Source: Candidatus Nanohaloarchaea archaeon (GTDB taxonomy: Archaea > EX4484-52 > GLR71). Taken from it: DNA of 8,170 bases. Numbering within the stretch: the stretch's first letter is position 1; every line of letters begins with the position of its first letter. Positions 5,904 through 8,170 of the stretch are shown piece after piece. The notes beneath the pieces were generated by a model, which saw nothing but the letters and a program-made list of their open reading frames with translations, was not told the DNA's origin and did no database searches. The stretch spans positions 1-8,170 of the forward strand of contig DAOVVY010000030.1 of the NCBI GenBank assembly GCA_030636885.1. Direction: 5' to 3'. Both the position numbers and the translations under genes were made by a program.

Positions 5904-5914
5904 AGTATATATAG
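5904..5914 (-). promoter_or_regulatory. TATA-like box upstream of the hairpin cluster
   Basis: CTATATATACT on the minus strand, centred about 29 bases before the outer edge of the third hairpin. It could be a distal ftsZ promoter that places the three hairpins in a leader of about 250 bases, or the promoter of a separate small RNA. Confidence 0.3.
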
Positions 5915-5919
5915 TTTAC

Positions 5920-5933
5920 TATTCTGAAGAATA
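5920..5933. promoter_or_regulatory. 14-base dyad TATTCTGAAGAATA
   Basis: Perfect six-base arms TATTCT and AGAATA around GA, six bases past the TATA-like box at 5904-5914 on its upstream side for minus-strand transcription. This is where an archaeal BRE-side regulator would bind, so it is a candidate regulator site. No family of regulator can be assigned. Confidence 0.3.
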
Positions 5934-6079
5934 TACATCACACACATCATATACAAAATTAAAAAAATAATAGCTCCATTGATAACGTTTTTTAAAAATT
6001 TAAAAAATAAAAAGCAAAACTGACAATATATCGCCATATAATCACAAAACTATAAACCAACAAAACGACCTTCATTGCC

Positions 6080-6109
6080 TATAGAGCTCTAAACTTATAG
6101 AACTCTAAA
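6080..6109. repeat. Imperfect 14-base tandem repeat upstream of the gatC promoter
   Basis: TATAGAGCTCTAAA (6080-6093) and TATAGAACTCTAAA (6096-6109), identical except for one base, 16 bases apart start to start. Each contains a near-dyad TAGAGCTCTA / TAGAACTCTA. The inverse TTAGAGT recurs at 6139-6145, just after the TATA box. The arrangement resembles paired activator or repressor sites 20-50 bases upstream of the core promoter. Confidence 0.4.
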
Positions 6110-6127
6110 AAACAATAAAAACACCAA

Positions 6128-6138
6128 AAATATAAAAG
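6128..6138 (+). promoter_or_regulatory. gatC TATA box
   Basis: AAATATAAAAG preceded by an A-rich ACCAAA that could act as BRE. The predicted transcription start is near 6158, giving a leader of about 15 bases that begins just ahead of the ribosome site GAAGTGA (6161-6167). That site is five bases from ATG 6173. Confidence 0.5.
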
Positions 6139-6172
6139 TTAGAGTGAAAAATATTAATTAGAAGTGAACATA

Positions 6173-6448
6173 ATGACAGAAAGGATTGAAAAAGTAGCCA
6201 ACATTGCACGACTTGAACTGACAGATAAAGAGAAGAGTACGCTTGAAAAAGATCTTGATAACATTCTTGACAGTTTCAAAAAACTTGAAAAGATAGATAC
6301 AGACAATACAGAACCTACTTTCCAACCAATTGAAGTCAAAAACATTATGAGAGAAGACACAATTGAAAAAAGTTTAAAACAAAAAGACGCACTAACTAAC
6401 GCAAAAGAAACCGAAGATGGATATTTCAAAGGACCAAAAGCGATTTAA
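6173..6448 (+). CDS. gatC: Asp/Glu-tRNA amidotransferase subunit C
   Basis: Small non-catalytic subunit that wraps around GatA and holds it against GatB in the GatCAB complex, which converts Asp-tRNA(Asn) (and in some organisms Glu-tRNA(Gln)) to the amide form in the cytoplasm. 91 residues, the usual family size. Seen: N-terminal helical pair ERIEKVANIARLELTDKE... (3-22) typical of GatC; a middle linker with Asn-Thr-Glu-Pro; and a C-terminal belt with MREDTI (about 59-64) and the near-terminal DGYFKGPKAI, equivalent to the usual GYF-VP end. ATG 6173 is preferred because GAAGTGA lies five bases upstream; a GTG at 6164 would overlap that ribosome site. First gene of a likely gatC-gatA transcript. 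Confidence 0.93.
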   Translation: MTERIEKVANIARLELTDKEKSTLEKDLDNILDSFKKLEKIDTDNTEPTFQPIEVKNIMREDTIEKSLKQKDALTNAKETEDGYFKGPKAI

Positions 6449-6463
6449 GACAATTAAAGACAG

Positions 6464-6471
6464 TTATATAG
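6464..6471 (+). promoter_or_regulatory. Possible internal TATA box before gatA
   Basis: TTATATAG between gatC and gatA. It would place a start near 6493, one base before the upstream candidate ATG (6494), so gatA could have an extra nearly leaderless transcript as well as read-through from gatC. Confidence 0.25.
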
Positions 6472-6487
6472 ATAAATAAGATATCAG

Positions 6488-6492
6488 TAGGT
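6488..6492 (+). promoter_or_regulatory. gatA ribosome binding site
   Basis: TAGGT lies seven bases before ATG 6500 but only one base before ATG 6494. The spacing favours 6500 as the translated start in a gatC-gatA transcript; the two starts are in frame and differ by two residues. Confidence 0.4.
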
Positions 6493-6499
6493 AATGATT

Positions 6500-7909
6500 A
6501 TGCAATATTCAAAAATGTCAGTATCAGATTTCATAACAGAATCAAAAAAAGGAAACATAGACACAAAAGATTTCTACTCTAAATTCTTTGAAGAAACAGA
6601 AAAAATCCAAAAAAAATACAATCACTTCGTAACTATCTCAAAAAAAGATGCAGAAAAACAAATAGATACACTAGATAAAAAAACAAAATTGCAAGGATTA
6701 CCAATATCAATAAAAGATAACATCTGTACCAAAGGAATCCAGTCAACAGCAGGATCCAAGATACTTAAAGGATACATACCACCTTTTGATGCAACCGCGA
6801 TTTCACGTGGAAAACAAGAAGGTAGCATAATAATAGGTAAGACAGTGCAAGATGAATTCGGCTTCGGAACATTCTCAACATATTCAGCTTACGGCATCCC
6901 AAAAAACCCGATTGACACAACACGGAGCTGTGGTGGTTCTTCAGGAGGTGCAGGCGGATTCACAAAAGCTATAGATATGCCACACATTGCAATCGGAGAA
7001 TCAACAGGAGGTTCCATTTCCTGTCCAGCTTCATTTTGCGGAGTTGTAGGACTCACCCCCACATATGGACGAGTCTCAAGATACGGCCTTATAGATTATG
7101 CAAATTCTCTTGACAAGATAGGTCCCATGGCAAAGACTGTCAAAGACACAGCACTCATGCTATCTATAATTTCTGGAAACGACCCACTTGACCAGACAAG
7201 TATACAGACCAAGACTGAAGATTTCACAAGATATACAGGAAAAGACATAAAAGGGATGAAGATAGGCATACCTAAAGAATATTTCAATAATATAGATAAT
7301 GATGTAGAGAAAAAAGTAAGAACAGCAATCACAAAACTTGAAGATTTAGGTGCAGATATTGTAGATATCTCACTTCCAACAACCGAATACGCAATACCTG
7401 CATATTACATAATAGCAACTGTTGAAGCATCAACTAATCTTGCAAAATACTGCGGTATGAGATACGGTGCGCAAGACGATCCGAAAGGACATTTCACTGA
7501 ATATTTCTCAACCACCAGAGGCAAATACCTAGGGGAAGAAGCAAAAAGACGAATTATCTTAGGCACTTACGCAAGGATGGCAGGATACAGGGATCAGTAT
7601 TATCTTAAGGCACTTAAAGTACGGACAAAGATCATTGAAGACTTCAAGAAAGCATTCAATAAAGTGGATGTCCTTGCAGCACCCACAATGCCAATGGTTG
7701 CACCCAAATTCTCAGATATTGAAAAACTTACACCCGTTGAAATATACGCAATGGATAATCTGACAGTCGGCCCAAATCTTGCTGGAATACCGATGATTTC
7801 TGTACCTTGCGGAACCTCACAAAAAATGCCAGTCGGTCTTCATCTATTAGGCAATCACTTACAAGAAGGAAAAATAATTCAGGTTGCAGACGCTTTTGAA
7901 AGGCAATAA
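6500..7909 (+). CDS. gatA: Asp/Glu-tRNA amidotransferase subunit A (glutaminase/amidase)
   Basis: Amidase-signature subunit that hydrolyses glutamine and passes ammonia to GatB for amidation of mischarged tRNA. 469 residues from ATG 6500 (471 from 6494), normal length. Numbering from 6500, the Ser-cisSer-Lys triad is visible: Lys72 in PISIKDNICTKG, Ser148 in CGGSSGGAGG and nucleophile Ser172 in GESTGGSISCPASFCG. The last motif reads SISCP where bacterial enzymes have SIRQP; I recall this form in other archaeal GatA. GVVGLTPTYGRVSRYGLI (about 182-199) and the C-terminal LAGIPMISVPCG and GLHLLG complete the amidase fold. The stop at 7909 follows a family-like end (QVADAFERQ). 51 bases after gatC, probably one transcript. 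GatB is not in the window; with gatCA this complex most likely serves Asn-tRNA in archaea. Confidence 0.96.
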   Translation: MQYSKMSVSDFITESKKGNIDTKDFYSKFFEETEKIQKKYNHFVTISKKDAEKQIDTLDKKTKLQGLPISIKDNICTKGIQSTAGSKILKGYIPPFDATAISRGKQEGSIIIGKTVQDEFGFGTFSTYSAYGIPKNPIDTTRSCGGSSGGAGGFTKAIDMPHIAIGESTGGSISCPASFCGVVGLTPTYGRVSRYGLIDYANSLDKIGPMAKTVKDTALMLSIISGNDPLDQTSIQTKTEDFTRYTGKDIKGMKIGIPKEYFNNIDNDVEKKVRTAITKLEDLGADIVDISLPTTEYAIPAYYIIATVEASTNLAKYCGMRYGAQDDPKGHFTEYFSTTRGKYLGEEAKRRIILGTYARMAGYRDQYYLKALKVRTKIIEDFKKAFNKVDVLAAPTMPMVAPKFSDIEKLTPVEIYAMDNLTVGPNLAGIPMISVPCGTSQKMPVGLHLLGNHLQEGKIIQVADAFERQ

Positions 7910-7932
7910 AACCAACACACAAACAATATAAC

Positions 7933-7940
7933 AATATATA
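7933..7940 (+). promoter_or_regulatory. TATA-like box before the last gene
   Basis: AATATATA, centred 34 bases before ATG 7971, giving a predicted start near 7963 and a leader of under ten bases. No T-rich terminator is visible after gatA, so read-through is also possible. Confidence 0.4.
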
Positions 7941-7970
7941 CTGGACGCACCCAATTATTATTTGGTCAAT

Positions 7971-8170
7971 ATGAACACAAATAACAATACTCCTTCAAAA
8001 ATTATCCCTAGACTTTTTAAAGACAAAAAAAATAAATCCAAAAATACAGAAACTGAAAAAAAGATAGCGCATGAAATTAAAACAAAAACACAAAAAATAC
8101 ACGACATCCACAAATCAACAGACTCAAACAACCCCATAAATAAAATTCCAGTATTCAAGACCGAAAAAAC
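7971..8170 (+). CDS. N-terminus of an unrecognised Lys/Asn-rich protein, cut by the window end
   Basis: Open from ATG 7971 to the window end: 66 complete codons and two bases, no stop. Seen: start MNTNNNTPSKIIPRLFKDKK, then a strongly charged Lys/Glu/Thr stretch with helix-like KKIAHEIKTKTQKIHDIHK (30-48), followed by polar sequence with IPVFKTEK near the edge. There is no signal peptide or membrane segment in the visible part. This does not look like the start of GatB, which would be expected after gatA in some genomes. The visible part reads like a disordered cytoplasmic tail preceding a domain that lies outside the window. The promoter-like TATA box and the absence of stops in A-rich DNA support a real gene. 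Function unknown. Confidence 0.55.
   Translation, partial: MNTNNNTPSKIIPRLFKDKKNKSKNTETEKKIAHEIKTKTQKIHDIHKSTDSNNPINKIPVFKTEK

Larger units (their letters stand above)
5627..6172. other. Divergent ftsZ-gatC intergenic region
   Basis: 546 bases with no supported protein gene. It contains the ftsZ ribosome site and promoter, a small dyad (5672-5685), three GCCC-loop hairpins (5743-5878), a TATA-like box (5903-5914), a 14-base dyad (5920-5933), a very A/T-rich stretch around 5985-6015, an imperfect tandem repeat (6080-6109) and the gatC promoter (6128-6138). This is long for two housekeeping promoters, which suggests either complex regulation or a small RNA. Confidence 0.6.

Noticed and set aside
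6164..6172. GTG 6164 as the gatC start
   Set aside because: It lies within the GAAGTGA ribosome site that is correctly spaced for ATG 6173, and the three extra residues are not family-like.
6154..6429. Minus-strand frame of 91 residues opposite gatC
   Set aside because: Low-complexity Ser/Phe/Leu antisense of a clear GatC coding region.
7958..8158. Minus-strand hydrophobic frame of 66 residues
   Set aside because: Reverse reading of the Lys-rich plus-strand gene gives Phe/Leu-rich sequence; there is no ribosome site or promoter for it in the window.

Overview
The window looks archaeal, most likely euryarchaeal or DPANN-like. Evidence: an ATP-dependent replicative-type DNA ligase of the archaeal family, an FtsZ closest to archaeal FtsZ1, GatC and GatA of the archaeal amidotransferase, TATA-box promoters at plausible distances, and GGTG- or GGGG-type ribosome sites. 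The DNA is AT-rich with very A/T-rich intergenic stretches. I cannot name the lineage from the sequence alone.

Layout: the left two thirds is read on the minus strand and the right third on the plus strand, diverging from a 546-base intergenic region (5627-6172). Minus strand, in order of transcription from the divergence: ftsZ1 (5626-4511), a putative 50-residue protein (4203-4051), an ATP-dependent DNA ligase (3892-1919), and a large secreted glycine-rich repeat protein (1856 to beyond base 1). The repeat protein runs off the window, so it is an open reading frame with no visible stop; its 618 visible codons contain a signal peptide and about 14 degenerate repeats that I interpret as a beta-solenoid. 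Plus strand: gatC (6173-6448), gatA (6500-7909), and the start of an unrecognised lysine/asparagine-rich protein (7971 to beyond 8170).

Gene roles: ftsZ1 (division ring), ligase (nick sealing in replication and repair) and gatCA (tRNA-dependent amidation) are core housekeeping. They do not form one pathway. The repeat protein is the accessory part, probably cell-surface or extracellular. Spacing suggests that each minus-strand gene has its own promoter, while gatC and gatA are probably co-transcribed.

The least expected signals are: the solenoid repeats, with 6-8 base G runs in the coding strand; a ~95-residue insertion in the ligase N-terminal domain; and, in the ftsZ-gatC intergenic region, three hairpins each showing GCCC in the loop, flanked by outward-facing TATA-like boxes, which could be a structured ftsZ leader or a small RNA. 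A 19-base perfect palindrome downstream of ftsZ shares its TTGAAT half-site with one of these hairpins. I see no CRISPR array, tRNA, rRNA, transposon or defence system, and no clear new multi-gene system.
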